Positions 9,069 through 20,742 of a stretch of DNA of 64,000 nucleotides are shown here, in pieces. Where the stretch lies: contig NZ_PXWF02000259.1 in NCBI RefSeq assembly GCF_003011895.2, positions 25,398 to 89,397 of the forward strand. Reading direction: 5' to 3'. The position numbers and the translations under genes are program-made. This DNA comes from Massilia glaciei. GTDB taxonomy: Bacteria > Pseudomonadota > Gammaproteobacteria > Burkholderiales > Burkholderiaceae_D. Position 1 is the stretch's first letter; the number at the start of each line of letters is the position of its first letter. The notes beneath the pieces are model-generated. The model searched no databases and had not been told where the DNA came from. It worked only from the letters and a program-made list of their open reading frames with translations.

Positions 9069-10550
9069 ATGAGCTCCCCGCACAACACCGTCGTCCCCAT
9101 GCCTGCCTCCCACCTGCATGACGAAGCCAAGCCGGCGGCCATGGCGGCGGTCTTCGCGCGCCAGCAGGAGACCGCGATCCGCTGGCGCGAGTCCACCGCC
9201 GCCGAGCGCATCGACCGCATCAAGCGCCTGCGCGAGGCCCTGCTCGACAACCGCGACAACTTCTACGCCGCGTTCGCGGCCGACTACCGCAAGTCGCCGT
9301 CCGAGGTCGAGGCCTCCGAATTTTTGCCGGTGCTCGAAGAGATGCGCCACGTGCTCGGGCGCCTCAAGCGCTGGATGAAGCCGCACAAGCTGTGGCCGAC
9401 CACGACCATGCTCGGCACCTCGGCGTGGGTGCAGTGCCAGCCGCGCGGACGCGTGCTGATCGTGGCGCCATGGAACTATCCGCTGAGCCTGTGCCTCGGT
9501 CCGCTCGTGTCGGCGCTGGCGGCGGGCAACACCGCGATCATCAAACCGTCCGAAATGACGCCCGCCGTGTCCGGGCTGATGGCGCGCATCATCGCCAAGG
9601 TATTTCCCGAGAACGAAGTGGCGCTGTTCCAGGGCAGCACGCCGACCTCGACCGCCTTGCTGGCGCTGCCGTTCGACCATATCTTCTTCACCGGCTCGCC
9701 CGCCGTCGGCAAGGTCGTCATGACGGCCGCCGCGCAGCACCTCACCAGCGTCACGCTCGAGCTCGGCGGGCGCTCGCCGACCATCGTCGACGAGAGCGCC
9801 AACCTGACGCTCGCGGCCGAAACGCTGATGTGGGGCAAGTTCATCAACAACGGGCAAACCTGCGTCGCGCCCGACCATGTGTATGTGCACACCTCGGTCA
9901 AGCCCGCCTTCATCGACGAATGCAAGAAGGTGCTCAAGGCGCGCTACGGCGAGACCCCGGGGCAGCAAAAGGCGAGCCAGGACCTGACCCGAATCGTCAA
10001 CGGGCGCCACACGCAGCGCGTGGCCGCCTTGCTGTCCGACGCGCTCGCGCGCGGCGCGGTCGCCGTCGCCGGCGGCGAGGTCGACGAGGCGCAGTGCTAT
10101 GTGGCGCCGACCCTGCTCGACCAGGTGCCGGCCGGGGCCGACATCTTGTCGACCGAAATATTCGGGCCGCTGCTGCCGATCTTGTCGTACTCCGATCTCG
10201 ACCAGGTGATCGCCGAGATCAACGCCGGACCCAAGCCGCTGGCGCTGTATTTCTGGAGCCGCAAGCAAGCCCACATCGACAAGGTGCTCACGCGCACCAG
10301 TTCGGGCGGCGCCTGCATCAACCATTGCGTGGCGCAATTTGCGCACGGCAATCTGCCCTTCGGCGGCGTGAACAATTCGGGGATCGGCAACGCGCACGGC
10401 GTGTATGGCTTCAAGGCGTTCTCGCACGAGCGCGCCGTGTTGCGCTCCTCGCCGCTCATGCTGATCAAGCTGTTTTTCCCACCGTACACATTGAACCGCT
10501 ACAAGCTGATCCGCCAGGTTGTCGACATGCTGCGCCTGCCGATGATCTGA
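9069..10550 (+). CDS. aldehyde dehydrogenase family protein (class 3-like)
   Basis: A 493-residue NAD(P)+-dependent aldehyde dehydrogenase. The cofactor-binding APWNYPLSL (133-141) and FTGSPAVGK (207-215) are present. Catalytic residues are Glu231 in LELGGRSPT and nucleophile Cys265 in NNGQTCVAPDH. The GQTCVAPD form and the C-terminal PPYTLNRYKLIRQ stretch fit the class 3/coniferyl-aldehyde-dehydrogenase branch, whose members act on aromatic or fatty aldehydes. The C-terminal hydrophobic tail could give loose membrane contact, as in some class 3 enzymes. It appears to be transcribed alone. Exact substrate is unknown. Confidence 0.92.
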   Translation: MSSPHNTVVPMPASHLHDEAKPAAMAAVFARQQETAIRWRESTAAERIDRIKRLREALLDNRDNFYAAFAADYRKSPSEVEASEFLPVLEEMRHVLGRLKRWMKPHKLWPTTTMLGTSAWVQCQPRGRVLIVAPWNYPLSLCLGPLVSALAAGNTAIIKPSEMTPAVSGLMARIIAKVFPENEVALFQGSTPTSTALLALPFDHIFFTGSPAVGKVVMTAAAQHLTSVTLELGGRSPTIVDESANLTLAAETLMWGKFINNGQTCVAPDHVYVHTSVKPAFIDECKKVLKARYGETPGQQKASQDLTRIVNGRHTQRVAALLSDALARGAVAVAGGEVDEAQCYVAPTLLDQVPAGADILSTEIFGPLLPILSYSDLDQVIAEINAGPKPLALYFWSRKQAHIDKVLTRTSSGGACINHCVAQFAHGNLPFGGVNNSGIGNAHGVYGFKAFSHERAVLRSSPLMLIKLFFPPYTLNRYKLIRQVVDMLRLPMI

Positions 10551-10761
10551 GAGGCTGATTTCGTTCGCTGCTTCACGGCATCGAAAAAACGCCTGACTTT
10601 CCACAGCGCATAAACGCGCCGACCCACGCCACGCATGCCCTTGTGCCAAGCACATGGGGGTGTGCGGTGGATCAATTTGGGTAATCATTTGACACATACC
10701 AGTGGCTTGCCGCACGCGTTTCCGCTAGCGGCTTTGCGGCACCGACCAACGTGGAGGTCAG

Positions 10762-11346
10762 ATGAAAACCCTGAAACGGCTTTTCTGCATTGCGCTGCTA
10801 CTGTCGTGCAATCTGGCGCAGGCCAAGGCGACGCTGTCGGTGGCCACGCCGTCGAATCCGGTTGCCGTGGGCGACACCATCGAGGTGTTCGTGCTGGTCG
10901 CCAACGCGAACGACCTGTTCGGATTCCAATTCGACTTCGTGTTCGACCCGACCGTGTTCTCGGCGCAGTCGGTCACGCAAGGATCGTTTTTGCCGAACCA
11001 CGGCAATACCTTTTTCATCCCCGGCACGATCGACAACGATGAGGGTGTCGTCGGCTTCAACGTGGCCACGCTGCTGGGGCAGGGGAAGGGCGCGAAGGGT
11101 GACGGCATCTTGCTCGCGTTTAGTTTCACGGCGATCTCGGCGGGAACGGGGACGTTCTCGATCCTGGCCCCCGTTTTGCTCAACAGCGCGCTGAACGTCT
11201 TGCCGTTCACGACCACCACGGCGATGGCCACGGTCAGCCCGGTTCCGGAGCCGTCCGCCTATTTGTTGCTGCTGATCGGCCTGGCCGGCCTGGCCGCCTT
11301 CAAACGACTCGGCCGCGGGCGCCTTGCGCCGCGGCCGGTGGCATGA
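10762..11346 (+). CDS. cohesin-like PEP-CTERM sorting-domain protein
   Basis: A 194-residue exported protein. A signal peptide (MKTLKRLFCIALLLSCNLAQA) is followed by a cohesin-type beta domain: ATPSNPVAVGDTIEVFVLV, then FGFQFDFVFDPTVFSA. The C-terminus carries VPEPSAYLLLLIGLAGLAAF and then a basic cluster, which is the PEP-CTERM signal processed by an exosortase. Known family members are linked to exopolysaccharide and floc formation. No exosortase or EPS gene is in this window, so sorting depends on loci elsewhere. The RBS GGAGG sits 4 bases before the ATG. The gene converges on recG with only 11 bases between stops. Confidence 0.9.
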   Translation: MKTLKRLFCIALLLSCNLAQAKATLSVATPSNPVAVGDTIEVFVLVANANDLFGFQFDFVFDPTVFSAQSVTQGSFLPNHGNTFFIPGTIDNDEGVVGFNVATLLGQGKGAKGDGILLAFSFTAISAGTGTFSILAPVLLNSALNVLPFTTTTAMATVSPVPEPSAYLLLLIGLAGLAAFKRLGRGRLAPRPVA

Positions 11347-11357
11347 ATCTGGCAACC

Positions 11358-13418
11358 CTAAACTTTTAGAAACTCCTCGCGCCCGCCGAGCCAGCGCGCG
11401 AGGTGGGCGTCGACGGTCGCGCGGTCGTCGACGCCGGCCTCCTGCAGCAGGTTGTGCGCCACATCGCGCGCCTGCTCGACCAGCCACTGGTCGGTCTCGA
11501 GGTCGGCGAAACGCAGCATCGCCTGGCCCGACTGGCGCGCGCCCAAAAACTCGCCGGGTCCGCGGATCTCGAGGTCGCGCCGGGCGATCTCGAAGCCGTC
11601 GGTGGTTTCGCGCATGGTCATCAGGCGCTGCTTGGCGACCCCGCCGAGCGGGCTTTGATACAGCAGCAGGCAGACGCTGGCCGCCGAGCCGCGCCCGACG
11701 CGCCCGCGCAACTGGTGCAGCTGCGACAGGCCGAAACGCTCGGCGTGCTCGATCACCATCAGTGAGGCGTTCGGCACGTCGACCCCGACCTCGATCACGG
11801 TGGTGGCGACCAGCACCTGCACCTCGGCGCGCGTGAAGGCGTCCATCACCTCCTGCTTTTCGGCCGGCTTGAGGCGCCCGTGCACCAGTCCCACCCGCAG
11901 GTCGCGCAGGGCCTCGGCCAGCATCGCGTGGGTGTCGGTGGCGGTCTGCAGTTGCAGCGCCTCGGATTCCTCGATCAGGGGGCAGACCCAGTACACCTGG
12001 CGCCCCTCGAGCGCGGCCGCGTGCACCCGTTCGATGACCTCCTCGCGCCGGTTCTGGTCGACCGCGCGCGTGACGATCGGGCTGCGCCCGGGCGGCAGCT
12101 CGTCGATGATCGACACCTCGAGGTCGGCGTAGTAGGTCATCGCCAGCGTGCGCGGGATCGGCGTGGCCGACATCATGAGCTGGTGCGGGGTCTTGCCGTT
12201 GCTGCCCTTGTTGCGCAGGGTGAGGCGCTGGGCCACGCCGAAGCGGTGCTGCTCGTCGACGATCACCAGGCCCAGTTTGGCGAAGTTCACCGAATCCTGG
12301 ATCAGCGCGTGGGTGCCGATGACGAGGTTGGCCTCGCCCGATTCGACCAGCGCGGTCGCGGCCAGCTTGTCTTTTTTCTTCAGGCTGCCGGTGAGCCAGG
12401 CGACCTTGACGCCGAGCGGCGCCATCCACGCGGCGATCTTGCGGAAGTGCTGGTCGGCCAAAATTTCGGTCGGCGCCATCAGGGCCACCTGGTAGCCGCT
12501 GTCGATCGCCTGCGCGGCGGCCAGCGCGGCGACCACGGTCTTGCCGCTGCCGACGTCGCCCTGCAGCAGGCGCTGCATCGGGTACGGATGGCGCAGGTCG
12601 GCGCGGATCTCGACCAGCACGCGCTGCTGGGCGCCGGTCAGCTTGAAGGGCAGCACCCCGAGGAAGGCGTCGGAGAGAGTGCCGACGGTCCCCATCACGG
12701 GCGCGCCCTTGGCCCGGCGCGCGCGCTGGGCGCGCTTGAGCGAGAGCTGCTGCGCCAGCAGTTCGTCGAACTTCATGCGCACCCACGCCGGATGCGAGCG
12801 GTCGGCCAGCGCGTGCTCGTCAATCTCCTGGGGCGGGTAGTGCAGCAGCCGCACGGAGGGCTCGAAATTGCTCAGGCTCATCTTGGTCAGCAAGGCCGGC
12901 GGCAGCGTGTCGCGCCAGTCGACGCGCTTCATGGCGTCGCCGATGGCGCGCCGCAAAATCGCCTGCGACAGACCCTCGCCCGACGGGTAGACCGGCGTGA
13001 GCACGGTCGGCAGCGGCGCGCCCTCGTTGATGACCTTGTAGGCCGGGTGCACCATCTCAGCGCCGAAAAACCCGTGTTTGAGTTCGGCCCGGGCGCGCAC
13101 GCGCGTGCCCTCGGCCAGCTGGCGCACCTGGCTGCCGTAGAAATTCATGAAGCGCAGCAGGATGTCGCCGCTCTCGTCGGCGATCGTCACGAGCAACTGG
13201 CGGCGCGGCTTGAAGCCGATCTCGTTCTTGGTGACCACGCCCTCGACCTGCGACACATGGCCGCCGCGCAGACAGGCCTCGCGGATGGGAACGACCTGCG
13301 TCTCGTCCTCGTAGCGCATCGGAAGGTGCAAGACGAGGTCCATATCCGTGCGCAAACCGAGCTTGGCGAGCTTGCTTTCGTTGGTTTTTGGCGCGGTTTT
13401 CGGTTTGGTCGGCGGCAT
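11358..13418 (-). CDS. recG: ATP-dependent DNA helicase RecG
   Basis: A 686-residue branched-DNA translocase that rewinds stalled replication forks and Holliday junctions. The N-terminal wedge/OB domain occupies about residues 50-150. Helicase motif I is GDVGSGKT (287-294), motif II is DEQH (388-391) in IVDEQHRFG, motif III is [11 protein letters not shown], and the C-terminal motif VI region is QLRGRVGRG. The C-terminal RecG signature with the [18 protein letters not shown] stretch is present. Length matches the family. The first residues are Lys/Pro/Thr-rich and poorly conserved, so the start could be slightly later. It diverges from queA. Confidence 0.97.
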   Translation of the reverse strand: MPPTKPKTAPKTNESKLAKLGLRTDMDLVLHLPMRYEDETQVVPIREACLRGGHVSQVEGVVTKNEIGFKPRRQLLVTIADESGDILLRFMNFYGSQVRQLAEGTRVRARAELKHGFFGAEMVHPAYKVINEGAPLPTVLTPVYPSGEGLSQAILRRAIGDAMKRVDWRDTLPPALLTKMSLSNFEPSVRLLHYPPQEIDEHALADRSHPAWVRMKFDELLAQQLSLKRAQRARRAKGAPVMGTVGTLSDAFLGVLPFKLTGAQQRVLVEIRADLRHPYPMQRLLQGDVGSGKTVVAALAAAQAIDSGYQVALMAPTEILADQHFRKIAAWMAPLGVKVAWLTGSLKKKDKLAATALVESGEANLVIGTHALIQDSVNFAKLGLVIVDEQHRFGVAQRLTLRNKGSNGKTPHQLMMSATPIPRTLAMTYYADLEVSIIDELPPGRSPIVTRAVDQNRREEVIERVHAAALEGRQVYWVCPLIEESEALQLQTATDTHAMLAEALRDLRVGLVHGRLKPAEKQEVMDAFTRAEVQVLVATTVIEVGVDVPNASLMVIEHAERFGLSQLHQLRGRVGRGSAASVCLLLYQSPLGGVAKQRLMTMRETTDGFEIARRDLEIRGPGEFLGARQSGQAMLRFADLETDQWLVEQARDVAHNLLQEAGVDDRATVDAHLARWLGGREEFLKV

Positions 13419-13588
13419 ATCTCGGTTGCTTGGGGGCGTCAGGCTGTAAAATAGAGGGTTGCTCTGCGCACTTGACCCCTATTGTAAAGGGTGTGCAGTC
13501 ATATGCGAGCCGGTGCCGGCATATTTGCCGACACGCCCTCCCGACAGGGACATTGGCCCCGTGGCCCCTTTTTCCAGAATTAGCAGAA

Positions 13589-15761
<2,173 letters not shown>

Positions 15762-15900
15762 CGGCCGCGGCCCGCGCAACGTGTTTACCGCAAGACCTTG
15801 CAAAATTGAATCTGACTACCAAATAGGCGGAATCCACTTTCACGATCGTGCCAGTGCTAGAATACAGCGCTAATTTTTTAATCTTACAATCGGAGTCCCC

Positions 15901-16227
15901 GTGTTCATTTCCAACGCTTACGCCCAAGCTGCAGGCACCGCCGCCGATAGCGCCTCGCTGTTGCAGTACTGGCCTTTCTTCATCATGTTCCCGCTCATGT
16001 ATTTCCTCATGATCCGCCCGCAGCAAAAGCGTGCGAAGGAACAGCGCGAGATGATGGACGCGTTGTCAAAGGGCGACGAAGTGATCACGGCCGGCGGCCT
16101 GCTGGGCAAGATCAGCCGGATCAACGAGAGCTACATCACGCTCGAAATCTCCGCCAACACCGAAGTGGTGGTCCAGAAGAACGCGGTCACGACCTTGCTG
16201 CCAAAAGGCACGATCAAGACCCTGTAA
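15901..16227 (+). CDS. yajC: preprotein translocase subunit YajC
   Basis: A 108-residue single-span membrane protein of the holotranslocon (SecDF-YajC). An N-terminal tail precedes a membrane helix at about residues 23-42 (YWPFFIMFPLMYFLMIRP), immediately followed by the hallmark RPQQKRAKEQ and a soluble domain containing GDEVITAGGLLGKI. The start is a GTG with GGAG 7 bases upstream; no in-frame ATG is available before the helix. Length matches the family. It heads the yajC-secD-secF unit. The leader contains TAGAAT at 15858-15863 as a possible -10 element. Confidence 0.95.
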   Translation: MFISNAYAQAAGTAADSASLLQYWPFFIMFPLMYFLMIRPQQKRAKEQREMMDALSKGDEVITAGGLLGKISRINESYITLEISANTEVVVQKNAVTTLLPKGTIKTL

Positions 16228-16275
16228 GCCCGGTGGCAGCGCGCCGCCCCTTGCTCAATTGAATGCTGGAAGACT

Positions 16276-18150
16276 ATGAATCGCTACCCCGTCTGGAAGT
16301 ACGTCCTGATCGCCTTCGCCCTGATGTTGGGCTTCTTGTATACGGCGCCGAATTACTTTGCCGACTCGCCCGCGCTGCAGATCACGAGCGGCAGGACGAC
16401 CGTCAAGATCACCAAAGAGACCGCGGCCGCGGTGGAGGAGACGCTCAAGAAGGAAGGCATCGCCGCCGGCGCCGTCAGCCTTGAGGGGGTTGAGGCCGGC
16501 GCCAACGTGCGCGTGCGCTTCGACACGCCGGACGCGCAGTTCAAGGCCAAGCTCGCGCTCGAGCGCGGCTTGAACAGCGACCCGGCCAATCCGGACCACA
16601 TCGTCACGGTCAATCTGCTCAAGAACACGCCGGGCTGGATGCAGGCGCTCGGCGCGGTGCCGATGAACCTCGGCCTCGACTTGCGCGGCGGGGTCCACTT
16701 CCTGATGCAGGTCGACACCAAGGTGGCGCTCGAAAAGCGCATGCTCTCGATCCAGTCGGGCATCAAGGCCGAACTGCGCGACAAGGAGGTGCGCTACGCC
16801 GACCTCAAGCGCACGCGCGACGCCGTCATCCTCAAGTTCCGCGACGCGGCCACGCGCGAGGCGGCGCAAAAGGTGATCGCCAAGGAGTTGCCGGACCTGG
16901 CCTTCAGCCAGGCGCTCGAGGGCGAGGAGTTCGTGCTCACCGCCAGGCTCAAGCCCGAGGCGCTCAAGCTGGCGCTCGACGAGGGCGTCAAGCAGAACAT
17001 CGCCACCCTGTCCAAGCGGGTCAACGAGCTCGGCGTGTCCGAGCCGGTGATCCAGCAGCAGGGCGCGGACCGCATCGTGGTCCAGTTGCCGGGCCAGCAG
17101 GACGTGGCGCGCGCCAAGGACATCATCGGCCGCACCGCCATCATGGAAATCCGCATGGTCGACGAAACGATCACCCCGGGCACCGAATTGGCGACGACGA
17201 TTCCGCTGACGTCCGAGTTGTTCACCGTGGGCAAGAACGTGCCGGTCGTGCTGTACAAGGAAGTGGTCTTGTCGGGCGACTACATCGCCAGCGCGGCGTC
17301 GCGCCCGGACCAGAACCAGCAGCCGGCCGTGAGCATCACCCTCAACGGCGACGGCGGGAAAAAGATGCGCCAGCTCACGAGCAAAAGCGTCGGCAAGAAG
17401 ATGGCGATCGTGCTGCAGGAAAAAGGCAAATGGGAAGTGTTGTCGGTGGCGACGATCCAGAGCGAATTCGGCTCCTCGTTCCAGATCACCGGCATGGGCT
17501 CGCCCGAGAACGCGTCCGAGCTGGCGCTGCTGCTGCGCGCCGGCGCGCTGTTCGCGCCGATGGACGTCATCGAGGAGCGCGTGGTCGGCCCGCAGCTCGG
17601 CGCCGAAAACATCGCCAAGGGTCTCAATTCGACGCTGTACGGCTTCATCGCCATCGCCATCTTCATGGTCGCCTACTACCACATGTTTGGTTTCTTCAGC
17701 GTGCTGGCGCTGGCCTCCAACGTGCTGTTCCTGCTCGCCCTGCTGTCGGCGACCGGGGCGACGCTGACGCTGCCCGGCATCGCCGCCATCGCGCTCGCGC
17801 TCGGCATGGCGATCGACGCCAACGTGCTCATCAACGAACGAATACGCGAGGAGCTGCGCGCCGGACAGTCGCCGCATGCCGCGATCGCGGCCGGTTTCGA
17901 CCGCGCCTGGGCCACCATCCTGGATTCGAACGTGACCACCTTCATCGTCGGCCTGGCGCTGCTGGTGTTCGGTTCGGGCCCCGTGCGCGGCTTTGCCATC
18001 GTCCACTGCCTGGGCATCCTGACCTCGATGTTCTCGGCCGTGTTCGTCTCGCGCGGCGTCGTCAACCTGTGGTACGGACGCAAGAAAAAGCTGAGCAAGA
18101 TTTCGATCGGCACGGTCTGGAAGCCCGGCGTTTCCGTGGCCAAGGCCTAA
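16276..18150 (+). CDS. secD: protein translocase subunit SecD
   Basis: A 624-residue inner-membrane RND-type protein. With SecF it uses the proton gradient to help release exported proteins on the periplasmic side. TM1 is at the N-terminus (WKYVLIAFALMLGFLYTAP). The large periplasmic P1 domain follows, entered by LGLDLRGGVHFLMQVD, the SecD signature. TM2-6 occupy about residues 455-610, with ALALGMAIDANVLINERIRE containing the conserved Asp-Asn of TM4 and GLALLVFGSGPVRGFA. Length agrees with the family. A GGAAG lies before the ATG. It sits between yajC and secF in the universal order. Confidence 0.97.
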   Translation: MNRYPVWKYVLIAFALMLGFLYTAPNYFADSPALQITSGRTTVKITKETAAAVEETLKKEGIAAGAVSLEGVEAGANVRVRFDTPDAQFKAKLALERGLNSDPANPDHIVTVNLLKNTPGWMQALGAVPMNLGLDLRGGVHFLMQVDTKVALEKRMLSIQSGIKAELRDKEVRYADLKRTRDAVILKFRDAATREAAQKVIAKELPDLAFSQALEGEEFVLTARLKPEALKLALDEGVKQNIATLSKRVNELGVSEPVIQQQGADRIVVQLPGQQDVARAKDIIGRTAIMEIRMVDETITPGTELATTIPLTSELFTVGKNVPVVLYKEVVLSGDYIASAASRPDQNQQPAVSITLNGDGGKKMRQLTSKSVGKKMAIVLQEKGKWEVLSVATIQSEFGSSFQITGMGSPENASELALLLRAGALFAPMDVIEERVVGPQLGAENIAKGLNSTLYGFIAIAIFMVAYYHMFGFFSVLALASNVLFLLALLSATGATLTLPGIAAIALALGMAIDANVLINERIREELRAGQSPHAAIAAGFDRAWATILDSNVTTFIVGLALLVFGSGPVRGFAIVHCLGILTSMFSAVFVSRGVVNLWYGRKKKLSKISIGTVWKPGVSVAKA

Positions 18151-18207
18151 GCAGACCGTCAAGGCGTCCGGCTCGGCCGGGCGTCAATCACACACACAGG
18201 AATCAAG

Positions 18208-19230
18208 ATGGAATTTTTTAAGATTAAGAAGGACATCCCCTTCATGCGCCACGCGTTGATTTTCAACGTGATTTCGGCGCTGACCTTCGTCGCTGCGGTG
18301 TTTTTCATCGCCACCAAAGGCCTGCACTTCTCGGTCGAGTTCGAGGGCGGCACCGTGATGGAGCTCAAGTATCCGGGCGCGGCCGACCAGGAGAGGATCC
18401 GGGGCCAGCTCGTGCAGCTCGGTTACGAGCAGCCCGAGGTGAGCAGCTTCGGCAACGCCCAGGAAGTCATGCTGCGCCTGCCGATCAAGGAGGGCGTGGA
18501 GGGCTCGACCGGTTCGCAACTGGTGTTCGCGGCGCTGTGCAAGGCCGAAGCCGGGGTTGCCAAGACGATCGAAACGACCGGCCCCAAAGGCGAGCCGATC
18601 AAACGCACGGGTTGCTTCAACGCGGCCGGCGCCGACGTGCTGACGCTGCAAAAAGTCGAATTCGTCGGCCCGCAGGTCGGCGAGGAACTCGCGCGCGACG
18701 GCCTCAACGCCCTGCTGATGGTGATCGTCGGCGTGGTCGGCTACCTGTGGATCCGCTTCGAATGGAAATTCGCGGTCGCGGCCATCATCGCCAACCTGCA
18801 CGACGTCGTCATCATCATCGGCGTGTTCGCCTTCTTCCAGCTCGAATTCTCGCTCACGGTGCTCGCCGCCGTGCTGGCCGTGCTCGGTTATTCGGTCAAT
18901 GAATCGGTGGTCGTGTTCGACCGGATCCGCGAAAACTTCCGCAAGATGCGCCATGCCACGGTGGGGGAGGTGATCGACGCCGGCATCACCGGCACCATCT
19001 CGCGCACCATCATCACCCACGGCTCGACCCAGCTGATGGTGTTGTCGATGCTGTTCTTCGGCGGCCTGACGCTGCACAACTTCGCGATCGCGCTGACCAT
19101 CGGCATCTGCTTCGGCATCTACTCGTCGGTGTTCGTGGCCGCCGCCATCGCGATGTGGCTCGGCGTCAAGCGCGAAGACTTGATCAAGCCGGTCAAGGAA
19201 AAGGAAGAAACGGACGGCGCCGTGGTCTGA
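18208..19230 (+). CDS. secF: protein translocase subunit SecF
   Basis: A 340-residue partner of SecD with six membrane spans. The N-terminal helix is FMRHALIFNVISALTFVAAV. The periplasmic domain opens with the family signature FSVEFEGGTVMELKYPG. Later helices include AVLGYSVNESVVVFDRIREN, where the conserved DRIREN loop is clear. The 57-base gap from secD contains a CACACACAGGAA leader with the ribosome-binding site. A strong terminator follows 21 bases after the stop. No unusual change is seen. Confidence 0.97.
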   Translation: MEFFKIKKDIPFMRHALIFNVISALTFVAAVFFIATKGLHFSVEFEGGTVMELKYPGAADQERIRGQLVQLGYEQPEVSSFGNAQEVMLRLPIKEGVEGSTGSQLVFAALCKAEAGVAKTIETTGPKGEPIKRTGCFNAAGADVLTLQKVEFVGPQVGEELARDGLNALLMVIVGVVGYLWIRFEWKFAVAAIIANLHDVVIIIGVFAFFQLEFSLTVLAAVLAVLGYSVNESVVVFDRIRENFRKMRHATVGEVIDAGITGTISRTIITHGSTQLMVLSMLFFGGLTLHNFAIALTIGICFGIYSSVFVAAAIAMWLGVKREDLIKPVKEKEETDGAVV

Positions 19231-19251
19231 CCACCACGCCGCCGCGCCAGG

Positions 19252-19287
19252 ATGCCGTCCCGCCCCGCGCCGGACGGCATTTTTTTG
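19252..19287 (+). terminator. rho-independent terminator of the yajC-secDF unit
   Basis: A 9-bp stem, ATGCCGTCC (19252-19260) with GGACGGCAT (19272-19280), closes an 11-base GC-rich loop and is followed by seven T. It ends the plus-strand unit shortly after secF. Confidence 0.88.
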
Positions 19288-19370
19288 GGATCGCGGGAAT
19301 GCGCGGCGGCACGCGGACGCAAAGAAGAGCCCGCCTGTTTGACAGGCTGTGTGCGTCAACGTACGGAAGC

Positions 19371-19459
19371 GGGGCAACGGTTGGGATACAGTGGGGTTGT
19401 CTCTTCAGACACCCCTAGTTTTGGACTTTGCCCGCTCTTCACCGAGCGGGTTTTTTTTT
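19371..19459 (+). ncRNA. candidate structured small RNA with own terminator
   Basis: About 89 bases between secF and the convergent HDOD gene, with no coding frame of note. A perfect -35 TTGACA at 19339-19344 is followed 17 bases later by a weak -10-like TACGGA. Inside, GGGGTTGTCT pairs with AGACACCCC around a CTTC loop. The 3' end is a clean terminator, CCCGCTC/GAGCGGG (19431-19450) plus nine T. The 5' segment GCGGGGCAA can pair with TTTGCCCGC and so compete with the terminator stem. A terminator here is not needed by secF, which already has one. I do not recognise an RNA family; expression is inferred. Confidence 0.45.
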
Positions 19460-19506
19460 GGGCGGGAGAAAGCGGGAATCCGCCCCGCGCGGCGGATTGG
19501 CGGGAT

Positions 19507-20340
19507 TTACAGCAGCGCGCTGGTGAGCGAACGCACCTCGTCGGCCGATTCCTCGAGGATGCTTTGGAGCGTGCCGTCGCCGACCGCGAAGTCGATCGTG
19601 ACGGCCGCCTGTTTGGTGGTGGCGCCGGGGCGCTGGTGCAGCGGCGACTCGATCGGGGACAGGTCGTTGGCCAGCAGCAGGGTGTCGCCGAGGTTTTCGG
19701 GGGGCAGCGCGCGCATGCCGCTCCACATCGCCTCGATCGCCTCCATCACGGCGTTCGGCACGCCGAGCTTTTGCAGCACGCAGCGGCCGATTTCGATCTC
19801 GCCGAAATTGGCCCACTCCTCGGGCTCGCCATCGAGCAGGCCGGGATATTCCTCGGCGCGCGAGAGCAGGTAGAAGCCGCCGACCTCGTGCACGATGCCG
19901 GCGAACATGGCCGTGTCGGGGTCGACATGGGTCACGCGGCGCGCGATAACCTGCGACAACGCGGCCACGTGGGCCGAGTGCTGCCACAGCTGGTTGGCCA
20001 TGGCGCGCAGCGCGGGATTCTTGATTTTGGTGTCGAGCTGGCGCACGATCACGGCCGCGACGAGCGCGTTGAGGGTGCGGAAGCCGACCCTTTGCACGCC
20101 GGTGCGCACGTTGGTGATCTCGCTGCCCGAGCGGTTGTAGGCCACCGAATTGGCGATCGCCACCGTGCGCGCTGCCAGCAGCGGCTCGGCCTGCACGAGG
20201 CGGGCCGCCGCCTCGGCGTGGCAATCGGGATCGTTGAGCGCCTTTTGCAACTTCAGGGTGGCGTCCACGTTCGTGGGGAAGGTCAGCTCGCCCCGTCCTG
20301 CCTGGGCCGCGATGGATTTGAAGGCTTCAAGTCTGTTCAT
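19507..20340 (-). CDS. HDOD domain-containing protein
   Basis: A 277-residue protein with an HDOD domain, a catalytically inert relative of HD phosphohydrolases used in signalling. The opening GELTFPTNVDATLKLQKALN matches the usual HDOD entry with its proline-directed turn. LQRAV-type and HSAHVAALSQVIARR segments occupy the HD core positions (about 140-160), then FAGIVHEVGGFYLLSR. Several metal-binding His/Asp of true HD enzymes are absent, as in the family. The MNRLEAFKSI start is preferred over a Met nine codons upstream. It appears monocistronic. Target process is unknown. Confidence 0.87.
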   Translation of the reverse strand: MNRLEAFKSIAAQAGRGELTFPTNVDATLKLQKALNDPDCHAEAAARLVQAEPLLAARTVAIANSVAYNRSGSEITNVRTGVQRVGFRTLNALVAAVIVRQLDTKIKNPALRAMANQLWQHSAHVAALSQVIARRVTHVDPDTAMFAGIVHEVGGFYLLSRAEEYPGLLDGEPEEWANFGEIEIGRCVLQKLGVPNAVMEAIEAMWSGMRALPPENLGDTLLLANDLSPIESPLHQRPGATTKQAAVTIDFAVGDGTLQSILEESADEVRSLTSALL

Positions 20341-20460
20341 CGGAAAATTATACTCCCAAATTAACACCAGTAAACCAAATGTTCCCCACGGGCACTATCA
20401 GTATGCCCGGGGCCAGCCCGGCGTCTACTAATAGTCTTCCCAGCCCGCCTTGCGCCGTGT

Positions 20461-20742
20461 TTACGCCTCGCGGAAGATGGCGTCGAAGCCGTCTTGCGGT
20501 TCCTCGGCGTGTTGCAGCTCGTCGACCAGGCCGAGGTCCTCGAGTTCTTCGGAGGCGTTGTTGAAGCTGTTGACCTTGGTCGCGCCGATCAGCCGGTAGA
20601 TGTCGCCTTCCTCGTTGCGCACGCCGATCAGCATTTTCTCCTTGCGCACTTCGTCCGGGGTGGCCACGGTCAGGAGCAGGTTGCCGATGATGTGCTTGTC
20701 GAATTTTGCCGGCGGCATGCCGTCGAGTAGAGTGGTTTTCAA
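20461..20742 (-). CDS. small protein coupled to MarR regulator
   Basis: A 93-residue cytosolic protein of unknown family. It has a compact beta-rich first half (IIGNLLLTVATPDEVRKEKM then VRNEEGDIYRLIG) and an acidic C-terminal tail (EELEDLGLVDELQHAEEPQD). The start is a TTG that overlaps the marR-type stop as TTGA, with GGAAG just upstream; the first internal ATG is eight codons later. Overlap implies translational coupling with the regulator. Its only clear partner is therefore the MarR protein, which might be modulated by it; this is speculation. Confidence 0.65.
   Translation of the reverse strand: MKTTLLDGMPPAKFDKHIIGNLLLTVATPDEVRKEKMLIGVRNEEGDIYRLIGATKVNSFNNASEELEDLGLVDELQHAEEPQDGFDAIFREA

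Noticed and set aside
8019..10715. 898-codon minus-strand frame across the oxidoreductase and aldehyde dehydrogenase genes
   Set aside because: It spans two well-supported opposite-strand genes and their spacer. High GC removes stops; there is no coding signal of its own.
13388..13588. 67-codon N-terminal extension of QueA
   Set aside because: QueA proteins begin at the [13 protein letters not shown] start. The extension runs through the recG-queA divergent promoter region.
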